From Rhizobium sp. G21 (GTDB taxonomy: Bacteria > Pseudomonadota > Alphaproteobacteria > Rhizobiales > Rhizobiaceae): 64,000 nt of DNA. Shown here piece by piece: positions 35,505 to 47,651 of the stretch; the first letter of the stretch is position 1, and each line of letters opens with the position of its first letter. The position numbers were made by a program, and so were the translations under genes. The stretch spans positions 3,078,001-3,142,000 of the forward strand of contig NZ_JACFXW010000001.1 of assembly GCF_014158035.1 (NCBI RefSeq), in the 5' to 3' direction. A model generated the notes under the pieces. The model worked only from the letters and a program-made list of their open reading frames with translations, searched no databases and was not told where the DNA came from.

Positions 35505-35900
35505 ATGGTTGAGGAGCACGAAAAGCCTCCGAGAGTTCAGCCGCGGCTAAAGTCGGCCCCGAAAGTCCGACAGTTGTATTGGTGTGATTTCCCTAAAGAC
35601 GCCCAACTTCCGGAATTTTGGAAGCGAAGGCCGGTCATAATTTTATCCTTTCGGAATACGCTCTTCGGCACCGTTGTTGTTGTCCCTTGCTCCTCTTTGC
35701 AAGATCAAGATCCGAGGAAAGCAACCCTCTTGAAGACGACAATTGATGGGAGGATTGGTTGGGCAATTTGTGACAAGCCCACAACTGTAGCCATCAGCCG
35801 GTTGGTGCCGGATAAGAGCGGAATTCCTCGCTTGCCGGAGGAGGAATTCAACGAGGTGCTGAAGATGGTTCTCGATTGGCTACCAAGACCTAGCACCTGA
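35505..35900 (+). CDS. PemK/MazF-family toxin, without a visible antitoxin
   Basis: The 131-residue product has an N-terminal tail rich in K/P/R and then a MazF/PemK core: KVRQLYWCDFPKDAQLPEFW, RRPVIILSFRNTLFGTVVVV and DKPTTVAISRLVPDKSG. Base composition here is visibly lower in GC than in the flanking genes, suggesting recent acquisition. No AbrB- or PhD-like frame precedes or follows it. It starts one base after a T run that may end hisN transcription. A non-toxin growth-inhibitor-fold protein is possible. Confidence 0.75.
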   Translation: MVEEHEKPPRVQPRLKSAPKVRQLYWCDFPKDAQLPEFWKRRPVIILSFRNTLFGTVVVVPCSSLQDQDPRKATLLKTTIDGRIGWAICDKPTTVAISRLVPDKSGIPRLPEEEFNEVLKMVLDWLPRPST

Positions 35901-36020
35901 CTTGTTCTTGAAAAGGGCACGACAACTTACTATATTACGCTCACATACGGCCCGGAAACGGTGTCCGCTTCCCGAAAGGGAACTACTGGGGGAGCAGAAA
36001 TGCACCCCCTTATTCGTTTC

Positions 36021-36986
36021 TCAGTCCCCCGAATAGATCAGCGGATCGGCGTCCGAGCCGGGAATGAAGGCTTTGATGGCGGCGAGCGTCTGGTCGCGGA
36101 AGATGTCGCGCTCCTGCAGCAGTTCATGGGCGGCGCCGGGGATCGTCACCAGCTTGCCGGCGCGAAAGCGTTGAGACAGCGCTTCGAAATAGGGATAGGG
36201 CACGATCTTGTCGGCGCTGGGCGCGATCACCAGCGTCGGGATCTCGATGCGGTGAAGATGCTCCATGCGGGTGACCGTTTCGATCGCGCGGATCATAGAG
36301 GCGATCCAGCTCGCGGTGGGCGGGCCGATGAACAGGTCGGGATGCTCGTCATGGATGGCGCGGTTGCGGCGATAGCGGACCGCATCCGACGTCAGCACAT
36401 TGTTCTCGAACGGCCGTTCCAGCACGTCCTTTGAAAACTGCACCGCGCCCAAACCGGTGTAGTGGGCGGCGTTTGCGAGGACTTTCAACAGGCCATTGGG
36501 GATGCCGATGCCCGCGGCGCCCACGAACGGCGCGCAGAGCGCCATGCGATCGATGCGATTGGAGAGCCAGGGCGCGGCCCTGAGCGCCACGAGCGCGCCC
36601 ATCGAATGCGCGACAATGAAGAAGGGCATCTTGGCGTCGGGAAGCACGACTTTCTCGATGAAGGCGTCGAGATCGCGTTCGAGATCGCCGAAGCGGCGCA
36701 GATGTCCCTTGCGCGCCTGCGGATGCAGCCGGGGCGAGCCGCCCTGGCCGCGCCAATCGAAGGTGGCGACCCAGAGGCCGGCTTCGGTGAGATCGCGGAT
36801 GGTTTCGTAGTATTTTTCGATCGTTTCGTTGCGGCCGTGCAGCAGGATGACGGTTCCCGCCGAGGGAGACTGGGTGGAACGGAAGATCGCGTAGCGCAGC
36901 TTCACGCCGTCGAAACTGTCGAAGAAGCCGGCGACGTGATTGTCGGGCGAAAGATTGTCAGGCGTGGCGCGGAGAACTGGGGGCAT
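36021..36986 (-). CDS. Alpha/beta hydrolase, lysophospholipase-like
   Basis: The 321-residue product has the oxyanion region VILLHGRNETIEKYYET, the nucleophile elbow VAHSMGALVALRA (GxSxG-type with Ser), a late Asp in TLVIAPSADKIVPYPY and His in IPGAAHELL. This fits the PldB/monoacylglycerol-lipase group (Hydrolase_4). No signal peptide is present, so it is cytoplasmic or peripheral. The substrate is unknown. It is divergent from hsp20. Confidence 0.86.
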   Translation of the reverse strand: MPPVLRATPDNLSPDNHVAGFFDSFDGVKLRYAIFRSTQSPSAGTVILLHGRNETIEKYYETIRDLTEAGLWVATFDWRGQGGSPRLHPQARKGHLRRFGDLERDLDAFIEKVVLPDAKMPFFIVAHSMGALVALRAAPWLSNRIDRMALCAPFVGAAGIGIPNGLLKVLANAAHYTGLGAVQFSKDVLERPFENNVLTSDAVRYRRNRAIHDEHPDLFIGPPTASWIASMIRAIETVTRMEHLHRIEIPTLVIAPSADKIVPYPYFEALSQRFRAGKLVTIPGAAHELLQERDIFRDQTLAAIKAFIPGSDADPLIYSGD

Positions 36987-37241
36987 GGCGTCCGGAAATG
37001 CGATTGTGGTGCGACGCTAGCACGATTCGCACGGCTGCGGCGGCAAACAAAAAAAGGCCGGAGACCGCTGGATGGGGACAGGGGCGGCTCCGGCTGGAAG
37101 TCGACCGGAGCGGAAGGGACGTCATCGCTCCGGTCACGGGAGGGATGCTCCCATAGCCATGTTTTTACGCCGCCCCGGGTGAACGCGCGCCGAACTCCCC
37201 GTTCATCCGTCATTCATGTTTTCGGCTCGCGTTTGCCGGGT

Positions 37242-37270
37242 CTTGAAAGCGGAGAAAAGCTCTCCCACCT
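37242..37270 (+). promoter_or_regulatory. Sigma32 (RpoH) heat-shock promoter of hsp20
   Basis: CTTGAAA (37242-37248), a 14-base spacer, then TCCCACCT (37263-37270) fits the RpoH consensus CTTGAAA-N(12-16)-CCCCATNT. Transcription would start near 37277, about 100 bases before the hsp20 ATG. Confidence 0.7.
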
Positions 37271-37277
37271 AAGCCCT

Positions 37278-37380
37278 GCGGGACGCCGATGACGGGTCCC
37301 CGAACCGGGCGCGCGGGGCCGAGGAACGGACCGGACGCCTGAACGACACAATCGCAAACGTTGCTCTCAAGGAGGACACC
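37278..37380 (+). promoter_or_regulatory. ROSE-type RNA thermometer in the hsp20 leader
   Basis: The leader is GC-rich and ends GTTGCTC (37360-37366), four bases, then GGAGGAC (37371-37377), five bases before the ATG. The GTTGCTC segment pairs with the Shine-Dalgarno region and leaves one G bulged, which is the diagnostic ROSE arrangement (U(U/C)GCU facing AGGA). The upstream part can form further hairpins. Melting at heat-shock temperature would free the ribosome binding site. Confidence 0.72.
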
Positions 37381-37851
37381 ATGCGTCACTTCGATTTCTC
37401 TCCGCTCTATCGCTCCACCGTCGGTTTCGACCGCGTCTTCACGATGCTCGACAGCCTGTCGCAGCCGGAGCAGCCGACCTATCCTCCCTATAATATCGAG
37501 AAGACGGGCGAGAACGCCTATCGGATCTCGATGGCGGTCGCCGGCTTCGACGAAAGCGAATTGTCGATCGAGCTCAACCAGCATCTTCTGTCGGTGAAGG
37601 GCGAAAAGTCCGACGACAAGACCGAAGGCTCCGAACTCCTTTATCGCGGCATCGCCAAGCGCGCCTTCGAGCGCCGCTTCCAGCTCGCCGATCATGTCGA
37701 AGTTCGCGCCGCGCATCTGAAGAACGGCCTGCTGCATATCGACCTCGTCCGCGAGATCCCGGAGGCGATGAAGCCGCGCCGGATCGAGATCGCAGCTCCG
37801 GCGGGCGCCGAAGCGCCCAAGGCCATCGAAGCCCAGGTCATCAACGGCTAA
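37381..37851 (+). CDS. Hsp20/IbpA-type small heat shock protein
   Basis: The 156-residue product begins MRHFDFSPLYRSTVGFDRVF, the IbpA-like N-terminus of rhizobial class A small heat shock proteins. An alpha-crystallin domain follows (PPYNIEKTGENAYRISMAVA through VRAAHLKNGLLHIDL), and the C-terminal tail has the RRIEI anchor. It would hold unfolded proteins for refolding by DnaK. Expression is probably under both RpoH and the ROSE leader. The strong GGAGG lies seven bases from the ATG but is masked by the leader at normal temperature. Confidence 0.93.
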   Translation: MRHFDFSPLYRSTVGFDRVFTMLDSLSQPEQPTYPPYNIEKTGENAYRISMAVAGFDESELSIELNQHLLSVKGEKSDDKTEGSELLYRGIAKRAFERRFQLADHVEVRAAHLKNGLLHIDLVREIPEAMKPRRIEIAAPAGAEAPKAIEAQVING

Positions 37852-37895
37852 ATCTCGCTGCCTAAAATCGAGGCGCCCCGAGGGCGCAGTGGTCC

Positions 37896-37927
37896 AGCCC
37901 CGTCGCGACTGTCGCGGCGGGGCTTTT
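37896..37927 (+). terminator. Intrinsic terminator after hsp20
   Basis: AGCCCCGTCGCGAC (37896-37909) pairs with GTCGCGGCGGGGCT (37911-37924) with a single G:U wobble, followed by TTTT to 37927. It lies 45 bases after the hsp20 stop and just before the end of the convergent aldolase gene. Confidence 0.8.
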
Positions 37928-37935
37928 CATTGTTC

Positions 37936-38991
37936 TCAGAGCAGGGCGGCGATGGCCGCCACATCCTCTTCGCGCGTGGCGAAGCTCGCGATGAAGCGGC
38001 GGATCTTTTCATTCGGGGCGAGCGCCGCCTCCATACCACGCGGGGTTTCCCAATCGTAGAAGCGCGCGCCGGCCCGGCGCAACGCCTCGGCCTTCTCGTC
38101 GGTCATGATCAGGAAGATCTGGTTGCCCTGAGTCGGCCAAGCGATTCGCGTTTGTGCGGACATTTGGGCGGCGTCGGACAGTCTTTGCGTCATCGCGTTG
38201 GCATGGCGGGCGAGGTCTATCCACAGGTCATTCTTCAGCCAGGCCTCGAACTGGGCCGCGACGAAGGCCGATTTCGAGAAGAGATTGGCGCCGCGCTTGC
38301 GCAGCCGCGGCATGGCGCGGGCGTCGTTGGGATTGAAGAAGATCACCGCTTCGGCGCACCAGCAGCCATTCTTGGTGCCGCCCAGCGACAGGATGTCGAC
38401 GCCCGCCTTCCAGGTCATCTCGGCCGGCGTGCAGCCGAGCGCGGCGACAGCGTTTGAAAAGCGCGCGCCGTCCATATGGGTCTTGAGGCCGGCTTGCCGG
38501 GCGATGGCGCTCAGAGCGCTGATTTCCTCGAGGGTGTAGACCGTTCCGGCTTCGGTGGCCTGAGTGAGGGAAAGCGCGGTCTTTTCACCGACATGCACGT
38601 CGTCGTCGGGGAATAGCGCCATGGCGCGTCGCAGCGCGTCCGGGTCGATCTTGCCATGGGCGCCGGGGGCGCTCTGAACCGGAACCAGCTTGCCGCCACC
38701 GGTTTGAAGCTCCACGGCCCCGCCTTCATGGTGAATGACATGGGCTTCGCTGTGGCAGAACATCACGCCGGCGGGACGGGCGAGGGACGCGAGCGCCAGA
38801 GAATTGGCGGCGGTGCCCGTCGCGACGAAAAACACCGCCACCTCGCGCTTGAAAAGCGCCGAGAGGGCGGCGGCGGCCCGGTCGTCGATCTCACTCGTTC
38901 CATAGGGCGCGTGATAAGCGTCGGCGGCTGCGGAGAGGCTGGCGGCGATGGCGGGATGCGCGCCGGCCCAGTTGTCGGAAGCGAAAATCAA
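37936..38991 (-). CDS. Low-specificity threonine aldolase/beta-eliminating lyase family
   Basis: This fold-type I PLP enzyme has IFASDNWAGAHPAI at its start, the cofactor Lys in LSLGGTKNGCW, and HMDGARFSNAVAALG with the PLP-contacting Asp. It would cleave threonine or allo-threonine to glycine and acetaldehyde. The frame extends to 39210 without family similarity. The TTG at 38991 is chosen because an AGGTGG lies five bases upstream; a GTG at 39000 is the alternative. The TTG start gives 351 residues. It is divergent from gltB. Confidence 0.83.
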   Translation of the reverse strand: MIFASDNWAGAHPAIAASLSAAADAYHAPYGTSEIDDRAAAALSALFKREVAVFFVATGTAANSLALASLARPAGVMFCHSEAHVIHHEGGAVELQTGGGKLVPVQSAPGAHGKIDPDALRRAMALFPDDDVHVGEKTALSLTQATEAGTVYTLEEISALSAIARQAGLKTHMDGARFSNAVAALGCTPAEMTWKAGVDILSLGGTKNGCWCAEAVIFFNPNDARAMPRLRKRGANLFSKSAFVAAQFEAWLKNDLWIDLARHANAMTQRLSDAAQMSAQTRIAWPTQGNQIFLIMTDEKAEALRRAGARFYDWETPRGMEAALAPNEKIRRFIASFATREEDVAAIAALL

Positions 38992-39414
38992 GAAATCCAC
39001 CTTTTGCGTTTGTTCGGATATGTTGTGCGGCAGACATGAATGTGGCGAATTTGATTTTGCAAGAGGCGGATCGCCAAATCGAACCATTTTTTGGGCCTCG
39101 CCCCTTGCGGTGAAAACGCCTTTCTGCCATAGGATAAGGGAATTAGGACAGTCATGCTGTCCTATTTTGCTGCATGGATCCTGAAGGCCCGTCACACGGT
39201 CTTTAAACAAGCGGTCCAGCCTCCTGATCCGCCGGGGAAAGCGGGCAGGGGCAGAAGCCGGCAGCTGCGTGGACGCGGGGTCGAACTGGCCCGGGAATTG
39301 CAGCTCGTACAGGAAAATGCGAAGACATTCATCATTCGCGTCAGCGCGCTGTCTTGCGCGCTCTCAGCGAGATCACGCGGGCGCCGGGACGGGCCCATGG
39401 CAGGAGGAAAGAAG
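38992..39414. other. Divergent intergenic region and gltB leader
   Basis: Between the aldolase start and the gltB ATG there is no supported gene. The region holds the 8-bp inverted repeat at 39144-39164. The frame leading into gltB is open from 39154, but that stretch lacks family similarity and a strong Shine-Dalgarno (AGGAGG at 39402-39407) sits seven bases before the ATG at 39415. Confidence 0.55.
39144..39164. promoter_or_regulatory. Perfect 8-bp inverted repeat upstream of gltB
   Basis: TAGGACAG (39144-39151) and CTGTCCTA (39157-39164) flank TCATG. The site lies about 250 bases before gltB and 150 before the aldolase gene, so it could control either. The regulator is not identified; an Lrp-type or other dimeric regulator of nitrogen metabolism is possible. 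Confidence 0.5.
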
Positions 39415-44138
<4,724 letters not shown>

Positions 44139-44150
44139 GTTGGCGGCCGG

Positions 44151-44189
44151 CCATAGCCGTGATATGACATTGGCATATGACGGCTATGG
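44151..44189. promoter_or_regulatory. Interrupted palindrome at the start of vapBC (operator)
   Basis: CCATAGCCGT (44151-44160) and ACGGCTATGG (44180-44189) are exact inverted repeats. Between them a smaller ATATG..CATAT pair is aligned on the same axis. The site begins 12 bases after the gltB stop and runs into the vapB ribosome binding site, so it would block both transcription and the leader when bound. This placement fits VapBC autoregulation. Confidence 0.72.
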
Positions 44190-44197
44190 AGGCTCTT

Positions 44198-44467
44198 ATG
44201 GACGACCAAGGGCACGTAAAGAAGGAAATCAGCGTATTCCGCAACGGTCGGAGCCAGGCGGTGCGAATTCCGAAGGAGTACGAGTTCGATACCGACAAAG
44301 TGACGATCTGGAAGGATGGAGATGGCGTGGTCCATCTCAGTCCGGTCGAACGGAAGAAGACGCTGATCGAAGTCCTGGATTGGTTGCGGCATATTGGGCC
44401 GATCGAGGATTTTCCGGGCGATCCGGGTGATGAGGGTCTTGCTGAATTGGACGACGTGGATCTGTGA
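44198..44467 (+). CDS. vapB: VapB/AbrB-type antitoxin
   Basis: From the ATG at 44198 the product is 89 residues: an AbrB-like N-terminal DNA-binding part (VFRNGRSQAVRIPKEYEFDT) and an acidic C-terminal tail (DFPGDPGDEGLAELDDVD) that would wrap the toxin. The upstream ATG at 44177 lies inside the palindrome. The start at 44198 is preferred because GGAGG (44188-44192) lies five bases before it. The TGATG junction at 44465-44469 couples it to vapC. Confidence 0.86.
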   Translation: MDDQGHVKKEISVFRNGRSQAVRIPKEYEFDTDKVTIWKDGDGVVHLSPVERKKTLIEVLDWLRHIGPIEDFPGDPGDEGLAELDDVDL

Positions 44468-44862
44468 TGCGCTATCTTCTGGATACGAATGTGATCTCAG
44501 ACGCCATTCGAAATCCAAAGGGTATAGCGTCGGAGGCTTTGGAGCGGCATGCGCAAGAGGAGATCGGGACGAGTATCGTCGTGAAGGGAGAGCTCTTGTT
44601 CGGCCTTCGCGGGAATCCCGGTTTTCGCAAAAAGGCGGCTCTGGAGGCTCTGCTGGGGGCTATAGTCGTGTGGCCTCTCGATGAGGCCACCGCTTCGCAT
44701 TACGCTGAAATACGCCATGCGCTTCGCCACGGGCAAAACATCGGGCCGAACGATCTCTGGATCGCGGCGCATGCGCTGGCGCTGGATGCGGTGCTGGTGA
44801 CGGACAATGAGAGAGAATTTTCCCGGGTGCCGGGATTGAAGCTAGAGAATTGGGTCAGGTAA
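44467..44862 (+). CDS. vapC: VapC-type PIN-domain ribonuclease toxin
   Basis: The 131-residue PIN-domain protein has the acidic metal-binding residues in the expected order: Asp in MRYLLDTNVISDAI, Glu in VVKGELLFGL, Asp in GPNDLWIAAHALA and Asp in LVTDNEREFSRV. VapC enzymes cleave tRNA or rRNA. The start ATG overlaps the antitoxin stop by one base. The pair lies between gltB and gltD on the same strand, so read-through from gltB could also express it. Confidence 0.9.
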   Translation: MRYLLDTNVISDAIRNPKGIASEALERHAQEEIGTSIVVKGELLFGLRGNPGFRKKAALEALLGAIVVWPLDEATASHYAEIRHALRHGQNIGPNDLWIAAHALALDAVLVTDNEREFSRVPGLKLENWVR

Positions 44863-44901
44863 CGAGCCGGAGAACGGCGAGAAAAGGGCAGGCAAGGGAA
44901 G

Positions 44902-46356
44902 ATGGGCAAGGTTACGGGTTTTCTCGAGATCGACAGACAGGTCGGCAAGTATCAGCCGGCTTCGGACCGCATTCGCCATTTCCGCGAATTCACCATTCCG
45001 ATGTCGGATCCGGAAGTGGAGAAACAGGCCGCCCGCTGCATGGATTGCGGCATTCCCTTCTGCCATGGCCCGACCGGCTGTCCGGTGCATAACCAGATCC
45101 CCGACTGGAACGATCTGGTGTTCAACAACAAGTGGGAAGAGGCGATCCGCAACCTCCATTCCACCAACAACTTCCCGGAATTCACCGGCCGCGTCTGCCC
45201 GGCTCCCTGCGAGGAGGCCTGCACGCTGAATCTCGAAGACGCGCCGGTGGCGATCAAGACCGTGGAACAGGCGATCGCCGACAAGGCCTATGAAATGGGC
45301 TATATCGTGCCGCAGCCGGCCACCACCAAGACCAACAAGACCGTCGCCGTCATCGGTTCGGGCCCCGCCGGCATGGCGGCGGCGCAGCAGCTTGCTCGCG
45401 CCGGCCATGACGTGACCGTCTACGAGCGGGAAACCAAGCCCGGCGGCCTGCTGCGCTACGGCATTCCCGATTTCAAGATGGAAAAGAACTTCATCGATCG
45501 CCGCGTCGAGCAGATGAAGGGCGAGGGCGTGACCTTCCAGTGCGGCGTCAATGTCGGCGTCGACGTCAAGGTTGAGGAACTGCTCGCGAAGTATGACGCG
45601 GTTCTCTATTGCGGCGGCTCGGAAACCCCGCGCGACGCCGGCATTCCCGGCGTCGACCTGCACGGCGTGCATGACGCGATGCCCTATCTGGTGCAGCAGA
45701 ACCGTCGCGTCGGCCGCGAGAACATCGACAGCGTCGGCTGGCCGTCTGCGCCGATCCTGGCCGGCGGCAAGCATGTGGTGGTCGTCGGCGGCGGCGACAC
45801 GGCGTCGGACTGCGTCGGCACTGCGTTCCGTCAGGGGGCCGTCAAGGTGAGCCAGCTCGACATCCGCCCGATGCCGCCCGAGAAGGAAGACAAGCTCGCG
45901 GTCTGGCCTTATTGGGCGACCAAGATGCGCACCTCCTCTTCGCAGGCCGAAGGCGCGATCCGCGAATTCCAGGTCGCGACGCTGGAATTCGTCGGCGAAG
46001 ATGGCATTCTGACCGGCGTCAAATGCTGCCAGGTCGACGAGCGCCGCAAGCCGATCGCCGGCACGGAGTTCATCATCAAGGCCGATCTCGCCTTCATCGC
46101 CATCGGTTTCCGCGGACCCTATATGAATGGCGTGATCGCCGATCTCGGCGAGAAGCTGACGCTCAACACCGACCGGCGCGGCTCGACCAACGTCGTGGCC
46201 GACGACAAGAGCTACAAGACTTCGGTCGACAAGTTCTGGACGGCGGGCGATGTGCGCCGTGGCCAGTCGCTGGTGGTCTGGGCGATCCGCGAAGGCCGTC
46301 AGGCGGCCCGCGCCATCGACGAGGCTCTGATGGGCGCCACGACGCTGCCGCGCTGA
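44902..46356 (+). CDS. gltD: Glutamate synthase (NADPH) small subunit
   Basis: The 484-residue product has N-terminal 4Fe-4S cysteines (ARCMDCGIPFCHGPTGCPVH and GRVCPAPCEEACTLN), an FAD-binding motif (VAVIGSGPAGMAAAQQLARA) and an NADPH-binding motif (VVVVGGGDTASDCVGTA). It passes electrons from NADPH to GltB. It starts 39 bases after vapC. Two genes that must be made together are thus separated by a 763-base insertion. Confidence 0.95.
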   Translation: MGKVTGFLEIDRQVGKYQPASDRIRHFREFTIPMSDPEVEKQAARCMDCGIPFCHGPTGCPVHNQIPDWNDLVFNNKWEEAIRNLHSTNNFPEFTGRVCPAPCEEACTLNLEDAPVAIKTVEQAIADKAYEMGYIVPQPATTKTNKTVAVIGSGPAGMAAAQQLARAGHDVTVYERETKPGGLLRYGIPDFKMEKNFIDRRVEQMKGEGVTFQCGVNVGVDVKVEELLAKYDAVLYCGGSETPRDAGIPGVDLHGVHDAMPYLVQQNRRVGRENIDSVGWPSAPILAGGKHVVVVGGGDTASDCVGTAFRQGAVKVSQLDIRPMPPEKEDKLAVWPYWATKMRTSSSQAEGAIREFQVATLEFVGEDGILTGVKCCQVDERRKPIAGTEFIIKADLAFIAIGFRGPYMNGVIADLGEKLTLNTDRRGSTNVVADDKSYKTSVDKFWTAGDVRRGQSLVVWAIREGRQAARAIDEALMGATTLPR

Positions 46357-46382
46357 CAAAGCGCGACATTTCGGAAGATTTG

Positions 46383-46408
46383 AAGCCCGCGGCTCAGCCC
46401 GCGGGCTT
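46383..46408. terminator. Convergent hairpin between gltD and the SGNH gene
   Basis: AAGCCCGCGG (46383-46392) pairs with CCGCGGGCTT (46399-46408). It lies 27 bases after gltD and overlaps the last codons of the convergent SGNH gene, so it could end both transcripts. The T tract is only TTT on the plus side, so strength is uncertain. Confidence 0.5.
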
Positions 46409-47575
46409 TGCGTTCGCAGGCCAGCGATAATCGTCGACGCGACCTGCCGGGGCGGGGGCCGTCTCGCCTCTTTCGATCAGAAGATCGCGCGGCGTCTTGC
46501 CGGCCGTTCGAGGCAGAAGCGTCTGGTCGAGCAGTTCCGTCGAACCATCCAGATCCGGATCCGACAGGCTGATCGGAGGCAAAGCGGTAATCTCGTGAAG
46601 TTCCGTCTTCGGTGCGGCGTCGAGCGGCAGGCCGGTGGCGTCCAGGCGGACGAGCGTGGACATGGCGTCGCCGCCGAGCAGACGGATGATGTCCTTTTCG
46701 AGGTAGAACGCCATCTTGCGCTTGCCCGCCTTGGTGAGGCTCACTCCGTCGGAGCCGCGCAGACGAACCGGCTGGCCGTTGATGTCGGAGCCGGTGGCGA
46801 TGAATTTGCCGCTCTCGTCGGCAAAACCATCCCAGATGTCGATGAAGGCTCCACCGACAGCTTCCATTCGTGTGCGGTAGATATTGTTGAGCGTAGCGGC
46901 GTCGGCGCTCAGGGAGGATGACTGAAAGGAGGGCAGGCCGGTCCAGATGAACGGGATGCCGGCGCGGGTCGCTGTGGCTGCGAGGTCGTCGACCCGGCGC
47001 TGATATTCGCGGTCCCACCCCTCGGAACGAAATCTCTCTGTGACGCCGCCGGTGCGGATTTCCTGGCGATCGTTCGAGCCGAGCATGATGACGATCAACG
47101 AAGGCTTGTGCTTGTCGATCTTCTCGAGAAGCGTTTTCGGCCAGTCGAGATGATCGGTGCGGACCAGGCCCGATGCGCCGTCGGTCTCCTTGACCACACT
47201 GATCGTCGGATCCTGGGCGAAAGCAGCGGCGAGGCCGTCGGCGAGGCCGGACGCCATGAAATCGCCGATCACCACGATTTTCCGGGCGTCGTCCTTCTTC
47301 GCGAGCACCGCCGCGGGTGCGGTTTTCACCGATTGGACATTGCGCTTCTTGGAGGCGTTGCGGCGGGGACGAACACGTAGGGGTCGTTCGACATCACGCT
47401 GGCGCGCCTGCGGCCGACCGAGAATGACGTCGAGGATGGACCGCCGTTGGCGGAACTCCTGCGCCTGAGCGGCCGACATCGCGAAATCGGACAGGGGGAT
47501 CAGGAGCGCGAGAACCAGCACGATCAGGCGCTTGACGCTGGACGCTCCGGATTGAGTGAGGCTTTGTGCGGCCAT
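46394..47575 (-). CDS. DUF459/SGNH-family secreted protein
   Basis: The 393-residue product has an N-terminal membrane/signal segment (RLIVLVLALLIPLSDFAMSA), a basic linker, and an SGNH-like domain: IVVIGDFMASGLADGL (block I variant), IVIMLGSNDRQEI (block III) and GVSLTKAGKRKMAFYLEKDI at the end. The usual catalytic His of the last block is replaced here (DGVSLTK), so hydrolase activity is doubtful. A disordered acidic tail follows. The ATG at 47575 with a GGGAG upstream is preferred to the ORF start at 47695. The role is unknown, probably at the envelope. Confidence 0.8.
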   Translation of the reverse strand: MAAQSLTQSGASSVKRLIVLVLALLIPLSDFAMSAAQAQEFRQRRSILDVILGRPQARQRDVERPLRVRPRRNASKKRNVQSVKTAPAAVLAKKDDARKIVVIGDFMASGLADGLAAAFAQDPTISVVKETDGASGLVRTDHLDWPKTLLEKIDKHKPSLIVIMLGSNDRQEIRTGGVTERFRSEGWDREYQRRVDDLAATATRAGIPFIWTGLPSFQSSSLSADAATLNNIYRTRMEAVGGAFIDIWDGFADESGKFIATGSDINGQPVRLRGSDGVSLTKAGKRKMAFYLEKDIIRLLGGDAMSTLVRLDATGLPLDAAPKTELHEITALPPISLSDPDLDGSTELLDQTLLPRTAGKTPRDLLIERGETAPAPAGRVDDYRWPANAKPAG

Positions 47576-47651
47576 CGGCGTCTCCCTTGCCGGCGGAAAT
47601 GCGAAAGCCGGGCTGGGCCCGGCTTCCCTCCTCAGATGTATGCGAGGCCCG

